Assembly: GCF_028356935.1 (NCBI RefSeq)
Contig: NZ_CP102798.1
Coordinates: forward strand, 2,232,001-2,296,000
Source of the DNA: Lysinibacillus sp. OF-1
GTDB lineage: Bacteria > Bacillota > Bacilli > Bacillales_A > Planococcaceae
Reading direction: 5' to 3'
DNA length: 64,000 nucleotides
Each line of letters starts with the position of its first letter. Within the stretch, counting starts at the first letter, position 1. The notes below the pieces were generated by a model, which was not told where the DNA came from, did no database searches, and saw only the letters and a list, made by a program, of their open reading frames with translations. Both the position numbers and the translations under genes were made by a program. Shown one piece after another: positions 1 through 9,540 of the stretch.

Positions 1-249
1 GATTTACAAGAGACCTTGAATAGCATGGTTGCTTATTATGCTTCCAAACAAGCAAAGATCCATTTCTCTAATACCGATATTCAAGCTATTCGTATAGAAG
101 GCCAGCATCTTATTCTACGTGCTAAAACGGAATATGTTTTGACGAATGCTGCAGGGCAGGAGGCACTTGCCCATTCCATCATACTGTATGAAATCGAAAA
201 AAATGAACAGGGCGAGTACATGCTACTTCGTCTAACAAACGAGGAGTGA
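1..249 (+). CDS. 3' end of an unrecognised protein gene (truncated by window start)
   Basis: The reading frame is open from base 1 to the TGA at 247-249, so this is probably the C-terminal part of a longer gene; a TTG at 16 and an ATG at 25 are in frame but have no convincing ribosome site. The visible 82 residues are mixed charged/hydrophobic with no motif I recognise. The gene ends 7 bases before recQ, and its last codons hold the GAGGAG ribosome site of recQ, so the two are probably cotranscribed and translationally linked. Function unknown. Confidence 0.55.
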   Translation, partial: DLQETLNSMVAYYASKQAKIHFSNTDIQAIRIEGQHLILRAKTEYVLTNAAGQEALAHSIILYEIEKNEQGEYMLLRLTNEE

Positions 250-256
250 ACTTTGC

Positions 257-2029
257 ATGGAGCAAGCAAGACAAATGCTACAGCATCATTTTGGCTATGA
301 AGCCTTTCGCCAAGGACAAGCCCAAATTATAGAACAAACATTACGAGGGCAGTCGAGCCTGTGTGTCATGCCAACTGGTGGCGGGAAATCCATTTGCTAT
401 CAAATTCCTGCATTAATGCTAGATGGGTTAACTATTGTCATTTCCCCCCTTATATCTCTGATGCAAGATCAGGTGGAGGCTTTACGTGCGGCGAACATTC
501 CTGCCGCCTATATTAACAGTACGTTGTCGGCACAGGAAGTAGATGAAACGATGCAACTAGCGAGCGCAGGTTATTTAAAACTTCTCTATATTGCGCCTGA
601 GCGATTGGAAAGTGTATCCTTTCTGCAAGCACTATCCTATTTACCTGTGCCGTTAATAGCGGTAGATGAGGCACACTGTATCTCGCAATGGGGGCATGAC
701 TTTAGACCAAGCTATCGCTCCATTCAAAAGCTGTTTACACTATGGTCACAAAAGCCCACGGTTTTAGCGCTGACAGCCACTGCGACACCAGCTGTCTGTG
801 ATGATATCCGCCAATTACTAACAATTGATGAGCAAGCGACAGTCATGACAGGCTTTTCACGTGAAAATTTGGCGCTGTCCGTACTAATTGGTGAAAATAA
901 AGAACGTTATGTAAAAAATTATGTACAACAAAATAAACAGGAAGTCGGCATTATTTACGCGGCCACTCGAAAAGCAGTAGACGCGATTTATGACATGCTG
1001 AGTCGCTCTGGTGAAGCGGTTGCGAAATATCATGCGGGTCTGTCAGAGGACTTGCGAATAGCTGAGCAGGAGCGGTTTTTAAAAGATGAAGCACGTATTA
1101 TGGTAGCAACGAATGCTTTTGGTATGGGGATTGATAAAAGTAATGTGCGCTTTGTGTTGCATTATCAAATGCCTCGTAATATGGAGAGTTATTACCAAGA
1201 AGCGGGTCGTGCAGGACGTGATGGTCTGCCGAGTGCCTGTATTTTATTATATGCTTCTGGGGACGTCCAAACACAGCGTTTTCTAATTGAACAAACACAG
1301 GATGAAGCACGTATAGCCCAAGAATTAGCCAAGCTCCAAACGATGGTCGATTATTGCCATACAGAGGGCTGCTTACAAAATGCGATTTTATCCTATTTTG
1401 CTGAAGAGCCAGAGGAGCCTTGTGGGCGTTGTAGTAATTGCAATGATGGGCGAGCAGTGACAGACGTGACTGAGGATGCACAAAAGGTGTTAGCCTGTGT
1501 GGTACGCATGGGACAAAAATTCGGCAAGACCATGGTGGCTCAGGTGTTGATTGGCTCCAAAAATCAAAAAATAACGGAATTTGGCTTTGCACGTTTATCG
1601 ACCTATGGCATCTTAAAAGGAAAATATGCCTCAAAGGATGTTTCGAACTTTATTGAATTTTTAATTGCGGAAGGTTTACTTGCTGTGAAGCATGGGACAT
1701 TCCCAACCATATATGTATCAGCGAATGGCAAGGAAGTACTGCTTGGCAATCGACAGGTTATGCGCAAGGAAGCTGTAGCAGTGAAGAAGCTGGTGGACAA
1801 CGATCCTTTATTCGAACATTTACGCGTATTGCGCAAAGATATTGCAGATGAAGAAAAGGTGCCACCATTTGTAGTGTTCTCTGACAAAACATTGCGTGAT
1901 TTATGTGATAAGAAGCCAGCCGTACTGGAGGATTTACGACAGGTGAGCGGTATTGGTGAGGTGAAATTTGACAAGTACGGTAAGCGATTCTTTGACGCAT
2001 TACAATCGTTTTTAGAAGCTTCCGTGTAA
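257..2029 (+). CDS. recQ: ATP-dependent DNA helicase RecQ
   Basis: RecQ-family 3'-5' DNA helicase acting in recombination and stalled-fork repair. The 590 residues show the full family layout: Walker A PTGGGKS at 39-45, DEAH box at 137-140, the arginine-finger motif [10 protein letters not shown] near 314-323, a zinc site with Cys at about 367, 372, 389, 392 and 395, a winged-helix RQC region, and a C-terminal HRDC domain from about 510. Length equals that of Bacillus RecQ (about 590) and exceeds the shorter RecS type, which lacks HRDC. The ATG at 257 has GAGGAG at 241-246. It closely follows an unrecognised gene and ends at a strong terminator. Confidence 0.95.
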   Translation: MEQARQMLQHHFGYEAFRQGQAQIIEQTLRGQSSLCVMPTGGGKSICYQIPALMLDGLTIVISPLISLMQDQVEALRAANIPAAYINSTLSAQEVDETMQLASAGYLKLLYIAPERLESVSFLQALSYLPVPLIAVDEAHCISQWGHDFRPSYRSIQKLFTLWSQKPTVLALTATATPAVCDDIRQLLTIDEQATVMTGFSRENLALSVLIGENKERYVKNYVQQNKQEVGIIYAATRKAVDAIYDMLSRSGEAVAKYHAGLSEDLRIAEQERFLKDEARIMVATNAFGMGIDKSNVRFVLHYQMPRNMESYYQEAGRAGRDGLPSACILLYASGDVQTQRFLIEQTQDEARIAQELAKLQTMVDYCHTEGCLQNAILSYFAEEPEEPCGRCSNCNDGRAVTDVTEDAQKVLACVVRMGQKFGKTMVAQVLIGSKNQKITEFGFARLSTYGILKGKYASKDVSNFIEFLIAEGLLAVKHGTFPTIYVSANGKEVLLGNRQVMRKEAVAVKKLVDNDPLFEHLRVLRKDIADEEKVPPFVVFSDKTLRDLCDKKPAVLEDLRQVSGIGEVKFDKYGKRFFDALQSFLEASV

Positions 2030-2046
2030 TAGTGCTTATTACGTAG

Positions 2047-2080
2047 AAAGAGGTGTCTCTCCATTGTGAGACACCTCTTT
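2047..2080. terminator. Bidirectional intrinsic terminator between recQ and msrA
   Basis: A perfect 13-bp stem (AAAGAGGTGTCTC at 2047-2059 with GAGACACCTCTTT at 2068-2080) with an 8-base loop; T-rich on both flanks. It lies between convergent genes and can serve both. Confidence 0.85.
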
Positions 2081-2083
2081 TCA

Positions 2084-2605
2084 TTATTGTTCCCAGTGCT
2101 TTGTTATGAATGTATCACGGCCAGAAATGGCACGATCTTGCTGATAGTGTTCCGTCTCTTTTTTATAATAATCTTGGTGATAGTCTTCTGCTGGATAGAA
2201 GCGTTCAGCATCGCGAATTTTGGTTACAATAGGTTTATCAAAGCGTCCACTATTGGCAAGCTTTTCTTTTGAGGCCTCTGCGATTTGCTTTTGCTCATCT
2301 GTGTAGGTAAAAATAGCTGTTGTATAGGATTCTCCACGATCATGGAACTGTCCATAAGCATCCGTTGGGTCAATTTGCATCCAGTAAATATCCAGGAGCT
2401 GCTCATAACTAAAAATAGCAGGATCGAATTCAATTTCGACCACTTCTAAATGGCCCGAAGACCCTTCCTTAACATCTTCATAGGTTGGGTTTTCTAAATG
2501 GCCGCCCATATAGCCAGAAGTCACTTTATGTATACCGTCCCACTCGACGAATGGCTTCACCATGCACCAAAAACATCCGCCAGCAAATGTAGCTTTTTCG
2601 ATCAT
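2084..2605 (-). CDS. msrA: Peptide methionine sulfoxide reductase MsrA
   Basis: Reduces the S-epimer of methionine sulfoxide in free and protein-bound methionine, a cytosolic oxidative-damage repair function. The signature GGCFWC sits at residues 9-14 with catalytic Cys11 preceded by ATFA; the internal [12 protein letters not shown] and QDYY segments are also typical of MsrA. 173 residues is a normal length for a single-domain MsrA without fused MsrB. No MsrB gene is adjacent. It is convergent with recQ and shares the terminator at 2047-2080. A ribosome site (AAAGGATG) precedes the ATG on the minus strand. Confidence 0.94.
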   Translation of the reverse strand: MIEKATFAGGCFWCMVKPFVEWDGIHKVTSGYMGGHLENPTYEDVKEGSSGHLEVVEIEFDPAIFSYEQLLDIYWMQIDPTDAYGQFHDRGESYTTAIFTYTDEQKQIAEASKEKLANSGRFDKPIVTKIRDAERFYPAEDYHQDYYKKETEHYQQDRAISGRDTFITKHWEQ

Positions 2606-2779
2606 TTACATCATCCTTTCTTTTGTGAAAATATTATAGCATTGTTTTGCTCGAAACTGAGTAATTAGGTGTAAAATAATGATGAGATAGAAAAACATGG
2701 AATAGCTGATTGCCAAAATGAAACTTTCTAGCTAATCAATCGTTACATTAACTATATCAAAATAGAGGAGTTAGTTGTT

Positions 2780-3730
2780 ATGGAAGAGCAAGATTATACG
2801 AGACGCTCCCAACGTCCTAAAAAACGTAAATTACGTAAAGGGAGAGCAATTTTTACACTATTATTACTGTGTATCATTGTCATCGTCGGATATGCTGTCA
2901 TGCAATATCGCAGCGGGCTTGAGCTGGCGAATGATACGAAAGTAGCGCAGGAGGATTTTTCTGGAGATACAATCAAAGGGGATATTGAGAACTATTTAAT
3001 TTTAGGAGTCGATACACGCGGCGAGGAAAAATCTCGTACAGATACGATGATGGTATTATCCTGGAATAAAGCAAACAATGATATTAAGCTTGTGTCCTTT
3101 ATGCGTGATATTTACGCAGATATCCCAGGCTATCAATCCTATAAACTTAATACAGCTTACTACCTAGACGGTGTACAGCTATTAAAGGATACATTGACAA
3201 ATATGTTTGGCTTACCGATTCATCATTATGCCCTAATTGATTTTAAAAACTTTGAATCATTAGTGGACATTTTAGCGCCAAATGGTGTGGAAATGGATGT
3301 AGAAAAGGATATGTCTGAAAATATTGGGGTAGAGTTAAAGCAAGGTGTTCATCATTTAAATGGACAGGAGCTATTAGGCTATGCTCGTTTCCGTCACGAT
3401 GCTGAAGGAGATTTCGGTCGTGTTGCCCGTCAGCAAAAAGTCATTGAGGCTTTAAAAACAGAGCTATTAACGCCTACGAACATGTTAAATTTACCAAAAT
3501 TTGTTGGAGCTGCACAGGGCTATATAACAACCGATTATTCATCTGCTGAGGAAATGCAGCAAGTGCTTAAATTGCTATCTAAAGGTAAGGTCAACATTGA
3601 AAAAGCAACGATTCCCATCGAAGGTAGCTATCAATTCCAAAACTTTAGTCATGCAGGCGATTCCATCGTCATTGATGTGGAGCAAAACAAAGCCTTTTTA
3701 AGTGAATTTTTAGGTATTTCACTGGAGTGA
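2780..3730 (+). CDS. LytR-CpsA-Psr (LCP) family cell-wall polymer ligase
   Basis: LCP enzymes transfer teichoic acids or other phosphate-linked glycopolymers from lipid carriers to peptidoglycan on the outer face of the membrane. After a strongly basic N-terminus there is one membrane segment at about 22-41; the rest is extracellular. The LCP core is clear: ILGVDTR followed by RTDTMM, the SFMRDIY stretch, and the YARFRHDAEGDFGR segment with Arg residues that bind pyrophosphate. 316 residues matches Bacillus TagT/TagU/TagV-type proteins, but which one cannot be told. GAGGAG lies at 2765-2770 ahead of the ATG. It appears monocistronic. Confidence 0.9.
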   Translation: MEEQDYTRRSQRPKKRKLRKGRAIFTLLLLCIIVIVGYAVMQYRSGLELANDTKVAQEDFSGDTIKGDIENYLILGVDTRGEEKSRTDTMMVLSWNKANNDIKLVSFMRDIYADIPGYQSYKLNTAYYLDGVQLLKDTLTNMFGLPIHHYALIDFKNFESLVDILAPNGVEMDVEKDMSENIGVELKQGVHHLNGQELLGYARFRHDAEGDFGRVARQQKVIEALKTELLTPTNMLNLPKFVGAAQGYITTDYSSAEEMQQVLKLLSKGKVNIEKATIPIEGSYQFQNFSHAGDSIVIDVEQNKAFLSEFLGISLE

Positions 3731-3794
3731 TGTTTCGCAAAAACCAACATTATCCTGTAATATAAAGGTAGAGCATTTGGATTGGGGTGGATAT

Positions 3795-4994
3795 ATGGAA
3801 AAAGAAAGACCAAAAGAGCGTTCAAGCCTACTAGCAACCAAGTTTATTCGTTTTTTAGGTGGTAGAAACCTATTATTTATGCTGGTGATTTTATTACTAG
3901 TTGCATGTGTTATTTTTATGTTTAATCAGGTTTCCTTTATCTTTACCCCGTTACAAGTATTATTTGAAGTAGTGATTTTACCAGGGGTACTAGCCGTCAT
4001 AGGCTACTATTTATTGCGTCCATTGTTGGCGATCTTGGTCAGATGGCGAATCCCAAGAATTTGGGGGATTTTAATACTCTACGTTGCGGTTATTGGTGTC
4101 ATTACACTACTCGTTGTGTTAGTTTATCCATTTTTACGCGACCAGTTCACGAACTTAGCACAGGAATTCCCAGAGTATTTCATGAAGTTTACACAAAATA
4201 TCGTTGCATTCTTGAACAATTCACGTTTTAACGATTATTTAGATAAAATTAATTTTGATTACAATGAAGTGGTTAAAAACTTCACTACAGATATGGTGAA
4301 AACTGTAAGGGAAACAGCTGCAAATGTAGCACAAGGTGTGGCCACAGGTATTACGGGCTTCCTTTCAACCTTAACGGGTATTGTGCTATCACTTGTAACG
4401 GTGCCATTCATTTTATTTTACTTATTAAAAGAGGGCGAAAAATTACCGAAATTTATGCTGAAAGTGTGCCCACCACGTATGCGTAAAGAAGTCACTGAAA
4501 TTTTCCATGACATGGACAAGCAAATTAGTTCATACATACAGGGGCAAATTTTAGTATCTATGTGTATTGGAGCAATGGTGACCATTGGCTTTTTAATCAT
4601 TGGCATGAAATATGCTTTATTGCTTGGATTCCTAGCGATGATTACAAGTGTAGTTCCTTATTTGGGGCCAGTCATTGCCATTACACCAGCCGTTATTATT
4701 GCCCTTGTCACATCTCCATTGATGTTGATTAAGCTGGCGATTGTATGGACGATTGTTCAATTAATCGAAGGAAAATTCATTTCTCCTCAAATCATGGGGA
4801 AATCACTCAGTATTCACCCGATCACGATCATTTTCGTCTTATTAACGGCAGGCTCATTATTCGGTGTTCCTGGTGTTATTTTAGGGATTCCAGGCTATGC
4901 GATCTTTAAGGTGCTGGTGACCCATTTATTCAAGCTCTTTAAACAGCGTTACAACCGTTACGAAGATGATGTTCATCAAAAATATGATGTGTGA
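3795..4994 (+). CDS. AI-2E family multi-pass membrane protein (putative transporter)
   Basis: Member of the AI-2E transporter (UPF0118) family, like Bacillus YrrI/YueF/YdbI. About eight hydrophobic segments surround a soluble central stretch (roughly residues 130-200), and the C-terminal [14 protein letters not shown] and [13 protein letters not shown] motifs are diagnostic. Substrate is unknown; some relatives act in sodium or autoinducer export. The ATG at 3795 with GGGGTGG about 6 bases upstream is preferred over an in-frame TTG at 3777, giving 399 residues. It lies 64 bases after the LCP gene with no terminator seen between them, so cotranscription is possible. Confidence 0.85.
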   Translation: MEKERPKERSSLLATKFIRFLGGRNLLFMLVILLLVACVIFMFNQVSFIFTPLQVLFEVVILPGVLAVIGYYLLRPLLAILVRWRIPRIWGILILYVAVIGVITLLVVLVYPFLRDQFTNLAQEFPEYFMKFTQNIVAFLNNSRFNDYLDKINFDYNEVVKNFTTDMVKTVRETAANVAQGVATGITGFLSTLTGIVLSLVTVPFILFYLLKEGEKLPKFMLKVCPPRMRKEVTEIFHDMDKQISSYIQGQILVSMCIGAMVTIGFLIIGMKYALLLGFLAMITSVVPYLGPVIAITPAVIIALVTSPLMLIKLAIVWTIVQLIEGKFISPQIMGKSLSIHPITIIFVLLTAGSLFGVPGVILGIPGYAIFKVLVTHLFKLFKQRYNRYEDDVHQKYDV

Positions 4995-4995
4995 T

Positions 4996-5032
4996 AAAAA
5001 CAGCTACTGCCGTTTGACAGTAGCTGTTTTTT
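4996..5032 (+). terminator. Intrinsic terminator after the AI-2E gene
   Basis: 14-bp stem AAAAACAGCTACTG / CAGTAGCTGTTTTT with an 8-base loop and a T run, starting just after the stop codon of the AI-2E-family gene. Confidence 0.85.
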
Positions 5033-5085
5033 TAATGTGTGTTATCCTTATTAGTAGATTCATCAAAAGGATGGGGGAAAAGGGC

Positions 5086-5451
5086 ATGACATACATACCG
5101 ATTAATTTTCAAGAAAAATTAACTAAGTTTCAAGAGCATTGGTCTCCGAAAGTGATTGCTGAAATGAATGATTATCAATTTAAATTAGTTAAAGTACAAG
5201 GGGATTTTGTTTGGCATAAACATGATGATACGGATGAAGTGTTTATCGTCATTGAAGGGCAGCTAATCATCGAATTCAGAGATGGAGAAGTGCGTTTAAA
5301 TGAAGGAGAGATGTTTGTCGTACCACGCCATGTTGAACATAAACCTTATGCGGCTTCTGGGTGTAAAATTCTACTTGTAGAGCCGATGGGGGTTGTCAAT
5401 ACAGGCGAAGCACAATCAGAGCTAACTGCTGAAAATGATGTGTGGATTTAA
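5086..5451 (+). CDS. Small single-domain cupin protein
   Basis: A 121-residue cupin. Motif 1 is [16 protein letters not shown], with two His and a Glu that can bind metal, and motif 2 is PRHVEHKP. Single-cupin proteins of this kind are metal-binding isomerases, dioxygenases or ligand-binding proteins, and the reaction cannot be assigned. The ATG at 5086 was chosen because GGGGGAAA lies just upstream; an in-frame ATG at 5071 overlaps that site. It stands alone between two strong terminators. Confidence 0.8.
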   Translation: MTYIPINFQEKLTKFQEHWSPKVIAEMNDYQFKLVKVQGDFVWHKHDDTDEVFIVIEGQLIIEFRDGEVRLNEGEMFVVPRHVEHKPYAASGCKILLVEPMGVVNTGEAQSELTAENDVWI

Positions 5452-5472
5452 CATTCCTGAATAGTCATAGTA

Positions 5473-5505
5473 AAACCCTTCTAACAGACAAGGTTAGAAG
5501 GGTTT
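5473..5505. terminator. Bidirectional terminator between cupin and aminotransferase genes
   Basis: Perfect 13-bp stem AAACCCTTCTAAC / GTTAGAAGGGTTT with a 7-base loop; A/T tracts on both sides, between convergent genes. Confidence 0.85.
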
Positions 5506-5522
5506 ATTATTTTTCAAAAGCA

Positions 5523-6698
5523 CTAGCTTTGTGCCAGTAATTGCACTTGTGCTAAGCGATCAACAGCTTCTTGAAGAAGTTCCTTTGGTTGCACCAATGC
5601 TAAACGTAAATAGCCTTGTCCAGCCGTACCAAATACGGTGCCAGGAACGGTTACAACGCCAACTTGTTCAATTAATTGAAAGGCTAGTTCTGTACAGTCC
5701 ATATCGAACGGATATTTTGCCCATACGAACATTCCACCATCAGATGGTGCGGCTTCCCAGCCTAATGCTTGTAAGCCGTTCATCAGGGTTTTATGACGTT
5801 CTGAGAATGTGGCACGTAAGCTTTCCGTAATTTCTTCTGCGTTATCAAGTGCGACGACAGCTGCATCTTGAATAGGCTCAAAAATACCGAAGTCTAAATT
5901 TGATTTTAATTGCTTAATAACGGCGATCATTTCAGCATTTCCTGCGATATAGGCAATACGCGTTCCTGCAAGACTAAAGCTTTTGGAGAGGGAGTTAATC
6001 TCCATGCCGACTTCTTTTGCACCTGGTGCTGCAAGGAAACTAATCGGACTGTCACCTGTAAAATAAAACTCGGAGTATGCCGCATCATGAAGGACGATAA
6101 TATTATATTTTTTGGCAAAGGCAATGACTTTTTCAAAATACGCTAAGGACGGCATCGCTGGTACAGGATTCCCTGGTAAGTTTAAAATCAATAGCTTTGC
6201 TCTCTCAGCAATTTCTTCTGGGACAGCGTCTAAGTCAGGTAAATAACCATTATCGGCCGTTTGAGGCATGTAATAAGGTGTTGCCCCTGCTAAGTGAATT
6301 CCTGCATCATAGGCAACATAGGCTGGGTTTGTGGATAACACGATGTCTCCTGGGTCACAAAAGGCTATCGGTAAATGGACAAGGCCTTCTTGAGAGCCAA
6401 TAGTTTGAATAATTTCCGTAGCGGGATCTAAATCGACATGGCTACGACGCTTATAGTAGCGACTAACGGCTTCATAAAAACGCTGTGTGCCTGTCAGTGT
6501 GTAGCCGTAAGATTCAGCTAACCCTGCGCGATAAGAAAGATGCTCACGTATTTTGGCATGTGGAGGAAGATCAGGGCTTCCTAAGCTTAAGTCAATCAAG
6601 GTCATGCCCTTTGCTTGCTGCTCACGGGCAAAATTTTTCAAATCTCCGAAAATTGCTGGTGTAAATAATGACATTTTTTTAGATGGTACGATTTTCAA
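5523..6698 (-). CDS. Class I/II PLP-dependent aminotransferase (LL-DAP/Asp aminotransferase-like)
   Basis: Fold-type I aminotransferase, 391 residues. Visible landmarks are SLGSPDLPP near 38-46, LNLPGNP at 172-178, the cofactor-contacting Asp in HDAAY at about 205, the Schiff-base lysine in NSLSKSFSLAG (Lys239) and the phosphate-binding Arg in GTRIAY (247). It resembles proteins labelled LL-diaminopimelate or alanine aminotransferase in Bacillales; substrate cannot be fixed from sequence. The start is TTG at 6698 with AAGGAGTG eight bases upstream on the minus strand. It seems monocistronic and ends at a shared terminator. Confidence 0.87.
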   Translation of the reverse strand: MKIVPSKKMSLFTPAIFGDLKNFAREQQAKGMTLIDLSLGSPDLPPHAKIREHLSYRAGLAESYGYTLTGTQRFYEAVSRYYKRRSHVDLDPATEIIQTIGSQEGLVHLPIAFCDPGDIVLSTNPAYVAYDAGIHLAGATPYYMPQTADNGYLPDLDAVPEEIAERAKLLILNLPGNPVPAMPSLAYFEKVIAFAKKYNIIVLHDAAYSEFYFTGDSPISFLAAPGAKEVGMEINSLSKSFSLAGTRIAYIAGNAEMIAVIKQLKSNLDFGIFEPIQDAAVVALDNAEEITESLRATFSERHKTLMNGLQALGWEAAPSDGGMFVWAKYPFDMDCTELAFQLIEQVGVVTVPGTVFGTAGQGYLRLALVQPKELLQEAVDRLAQVQLLAQS

Positions 6699-7519
6699 AA
6701 CTAGTACACTCCTTATCGTTGTATAAAGTGCAACGTCAATCCGTAGATGATTCTCTTGTCTACGCTAATTGTTTGTTTGCACAAATCGGGCTTTAACAGA
6801 CCATTGTTTGCTTACGGGCCTGTTTATGCGAGATAACAGAATAGTAGTACACATTTTATCATACTAAAGCACAGAAATGGGCAGATATTCTGAAAAAAGA
6901 AAATATTTATATAATGTAGAGGATGTGTGCATAGGCTAGCGAAAATAGATTGTCTGATGTTGGGATAAGCGACTATAAATACCTTCAAAGAGAAAATTGT
7001 ATTATACTGAGTATAAAGTTTTTCAGATGGGGAGAGCACGCATCTTAACGATTGAATAGCTGACTCAGTAGTGAACGATATGTTGCAAGGTTTCACTATT
7101 GTCTGCGCCGTAACAGAAACAACCTCCTTTTTACAAGATCGGACATAGACTTTGCTTACAGCTATACATACTGAATAGTATTAAAGGATAGCCATCGTAT
7201 TGATGTTCCCCTATTATTGACAGTGGCAATGCTGGATGAGTAGGGGCAAAACAAACTGCCTATGCAAGTGTACGACGAGGCAGTCTTTACAAAACATGAT
7301 GAATCGTTCAGCATTACGATTTTCAATTGTCTACAGCCAAGATAGAGAGGTATTAAAAAAGCTATATGCCAGCGGACTAGCGGGCATTGTATGTAAAAAC
7401 CTACGCAGCTGCTGACTATGATACTATGCGGAATACCATAGTTGCGGCATGCACACTATTTCGAAGCATGTATGATACTACCTGATACGCAAACCATTTA
7501 GTAAGGGAGGGAGAGGGCA
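6699..7519. other. 820-base intergenic stretch without a convincing gene
   Basis: No reading frame here has a ribosome site plus a recognisable family. On the plus strand around 7300-7420 a short open stretch (MNRSALRFSIVYSQDREVLK and onward, about 38 codons, ending TGA) looks like a gene remnant but cannot be assigned. A dense GGGAGGGAGAGG just before 7520 is the ribosome site of the next gene. Confidence 0.5.
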
Positions 7520-8335
7520 GTGAAGGTATATTCGTTAAGTGGACCAAGCGGCACAGGCAAAAGTACGAGTGCCCTTGCCTTTGCTCATAAATTAGGAGTG
7601 GAGGCTATCATTGATGATGGTCTTCTCATTGTCAATGGAATAAGAGTTGCTGGCATTTCTGCCAAATTCGAAAAAAATACAATTACCGCTGTACGACGTG
7701 CCATTTTTACGGAACAAGAACATCGTGAGGCTGTCAAAAAAGCGTTAGCAAGTCATAAGGTGCAGTCCATTTTACTGATTGGGACATCCACTAAAATGAC
7801 GAATAGTATTGCTAAGCAGCTAGATCTTGGACCCATTGAACATTATTACGATGTGGAGGATGTTCGTTCCTTTAAGGAAATTCAAAAAGCTCGTTTTATT
7901 CGTCAAACGCAGGGCAAGCATGTGATGCCAATTCCTTATCGACAAGTGGAGCAAAACTTTTTTAAACGATTGGTACAAAAGGGCATGGAGATTTTTTCAT
8001 CAAAGCGCGAAAAAATCGGGGAAACAACGATAGTGCGACCTGATTTTCAACGGGAGTACATTGAAATTAGCAAGCATGTTTATGTTCAGCTACTGACGTA
8101 TTGCTGTAGTCAACAAGCAATTGTACAAAAGGTGGAACAGGCCCAATTTTTGTTAGGAGATCAGGCTCAAGCTATTCTGACCATACAAGTAAAGCTACCG
8201 ATAGATTATCCATTAGCAGCGCGTTTACTAGAGCTACAGCAGGCGGTGCAGAAGGCGTTTTATTTACAATTTGGCTATGAATTAGATGCGATTCATGTTC
8301 ATGTCAAGACGGCTATACAAAAGAAAAAGTCGTGA
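7520..8335 (+). CDS. P-loop NTPase with C-terminal Asp23/Gls24-like domain
   Basis: The protein begins almost at once with a Walker A motif, GPSGTGKS (residues 8-15), followed by a kinase-like fold with IDDGLLIVNG and LLIGTST strands, so it probably binds ATP or GTP. Residues from about 180 (EYIEISKHVYVQLL) to 265 match the pattern of Asp23/Gls24 envelope-stress proteins, including the spaced hydrophobic strands and a final HVHVKTA strand. I infer a fusion of nucleotide-binding and Asp23-like modules; its role is unknown. Start is GTG at 7520 with a purine-rich ribosome site directly upstream. It is monocistronic. Confidence 0.7.
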   Translation: MKVYSLSGPSGTGKSTSALAFAHKLGVEAIIDDGLLIVNGIRVAGISAKFEKNTITAVRRAIFTEQEHREAVKKALASHKVQSILLIGTSTKMTNSIAKQLDLGPIEHYYDVEDVRSFKEIQKARFIRQTQGKHVMPIPYRQVEQNFFKRLVQKGMEIFSSKREKIGETTIVRPDFQREYIEISKHVYVQLLTYCCSQQAIVQKVEQAQFLLGDQAQAILTIQVKLPIDYPLAARLLELQQAVQKAFYLQFGYELDAIHVHVKTAIQKKKS

Positions 8336-8381
8336 AAAACAGGTACTCCCAACGCACTTTGCGACGAGAGTACCTGTTTTT
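8335..8381. terminator. Bidirectional terminator between convergent genes
   Basis: 14-bp stem AAAAACAGGTACTC / GAGTACCTGTTTTT with a 19-base loop and T tracts both ways; its right edge overlaps the stop codon of the crotonase gene. Confidence 0.85.
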
Positions 8382-9174
8382 ATTTTGGTTGACGGCTGAA
8401 CTGTGGCTGACGTTTTTCCACAAAGGCACGACAGCCTTCGGCGAAATCGCTGCCTACAAACGGTGAAGAGCCTTGCCATAAGGTCGGCACACTATCGAGA
8501 CATTCTTGAACGGATTGCTTCACAGCAAGCAAGGACTCTGGTGACATGCCTGCCACAAGCTTGCCCATGCGAATCATATATTTATTTAAATCCTTTTCGG
8601 CTACTAAGTAGTTAAGCATCCCAAGCTTGAAGGCTTCCTCCGCTTTAAACATGCGTCCTGTAAAGACTAAGTCCTTTGTGGTCGCAGGGCCAACGAGCTG
8701 TACTAAACGTTGCGCAAATTTATTGTTTATGGTGATGCCTAATTTTCCGACAGGAATGCCGAGCTTGGCTTTGTCTGAGCCAATGCGGATATCACAAGCT
8801 AATGCCAATTCTAAACCAGCGCCCATCGCAGGCCCGTTGATGACGCCGATTGTTGGAATCGGAAGGCGCTCAATTGTGGAAATGGTTTTTTCCATATGTA
8901 CAAACGCCTCCTCGGCTTGTTCAAGTGAGATGGCATTAAATTCTTTAATATCAGAGCCTGCGGTAAAGCTTTGACCAGAGCCTCGTAAAATGAGTACTTT
9001 ATTTTTCGGATTGTCTAATACTTGTAGTGCAATCTTTGCTAATTGATCCCACATGTTTGCGGTTAACGCATTTTTTGCCTGTGGTCGGTGAATCGTAATT
9101 ATCGCTAGTCCAGCTGTTTCTTGATAAATGATTTTTGCATCTTCTGCTTCCAATCGTGTCGTCTTTACTTGCAT
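8380..9174 (-). CDS. Enoyl-CoA hydratase/isomerase (crotonase) family protein
   Basis: Crotonase-fold enzyme acting on an acyl-CoA thioester, 264 residues. The two oxyanion-hole segments are visible: SFTAGSDIKEF near 69-79 and NGPAMGAGLELAL near 113-125. Glu122 matches the first catalytic glutamate of classical enoyl-CoA hydratase, but the second (normally in a PE dipeptide) is replaced by Val142 in GIPVGKLG. That makes plain hydratase activity doubtful and suggests isomerase, decarboxylase or another crotonase reaction. It is encoded alone, so no pathway partner is visible. Confidence 0.85.
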   Translation of the reverse strand: MQVKTTRLEAEDAKIIYQETAGLAIITIHRPQAKNALTANMWDQLAKIALQVLDNPKNKVLILRGSGQSFTAGSDIKEFNAISLEQAEEAFVHMEKTISTIERLPIPTIGVINGPAMGAGLELALACDIRIGSDKAKLGIPVGKLGITINNKFAQRLVQLVGPATTKDLVFTGRMFKAEEAFKLGMLNYLVAEKDLNKYMIRMGKLVAGMSPESLLAVKQSVQECLDSVPTLWQGSSPFVGSDFAEGCRAFVEKRQPQFSRQPK

Positions 9175-9540
9175 AGTGGAAAGCCTCCTACGTATTAATG
9201 TCTATCTTTATTATATAACACAATCAACTATAAACACGAAATGATATGAATTTTCACATAAAATTGCGTTGTTATACAAGAATGTAGGGAATAGTTAGCA
9301 TTTATTGTTCTATAACAGGGGAGCGGAATTTACTATTGTAAGAAAGCAAAAGATATGAGAAACTACTGTAGGAACATACGTTTCTTATGCACGTAAGGGG
9401 CATTTGAAGACTGGAAGCGGCTTGTGTATCGATATTACAGATTATCCGACACTAAACTATTATAAAATGAATTGAAACACACGCACCCAAAATATAGTAA
9501 AATAAAATGACATGACGCACAGCAAACAAGGAGGGGCAAT
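9175..9540. other. Intergenic stretch upstream of the degenerate recombinase
   Basis: Non-coding, AT-rich. A possible promoter (TTGAAA near 9473, AT-rich -10 near 9500) and an AAGGAGGGG ribosome site at 9529-9537 precede the next gene. Nothing else recognised. Confidence 0.4.

Noticed and set aside
1098..1634. 178-codon minus-strand frame inside recQ
   Set aside because: Entirely antisense to the conserved RecQ helicase core; a shadow of its codon bias.
6699..6840. T-box or amino-acid riboswitch before the aminotransferase gene
   Set aside because: No T-box core sequence, no terminator/antiterminator pair on the minus strand.
6824..7096. 90-codon minus-strand open frame upstream of the aminotransferase
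   Set aside because: No ribosome site, composition typical of non-coding AT-rich DNA, no family resemblance.
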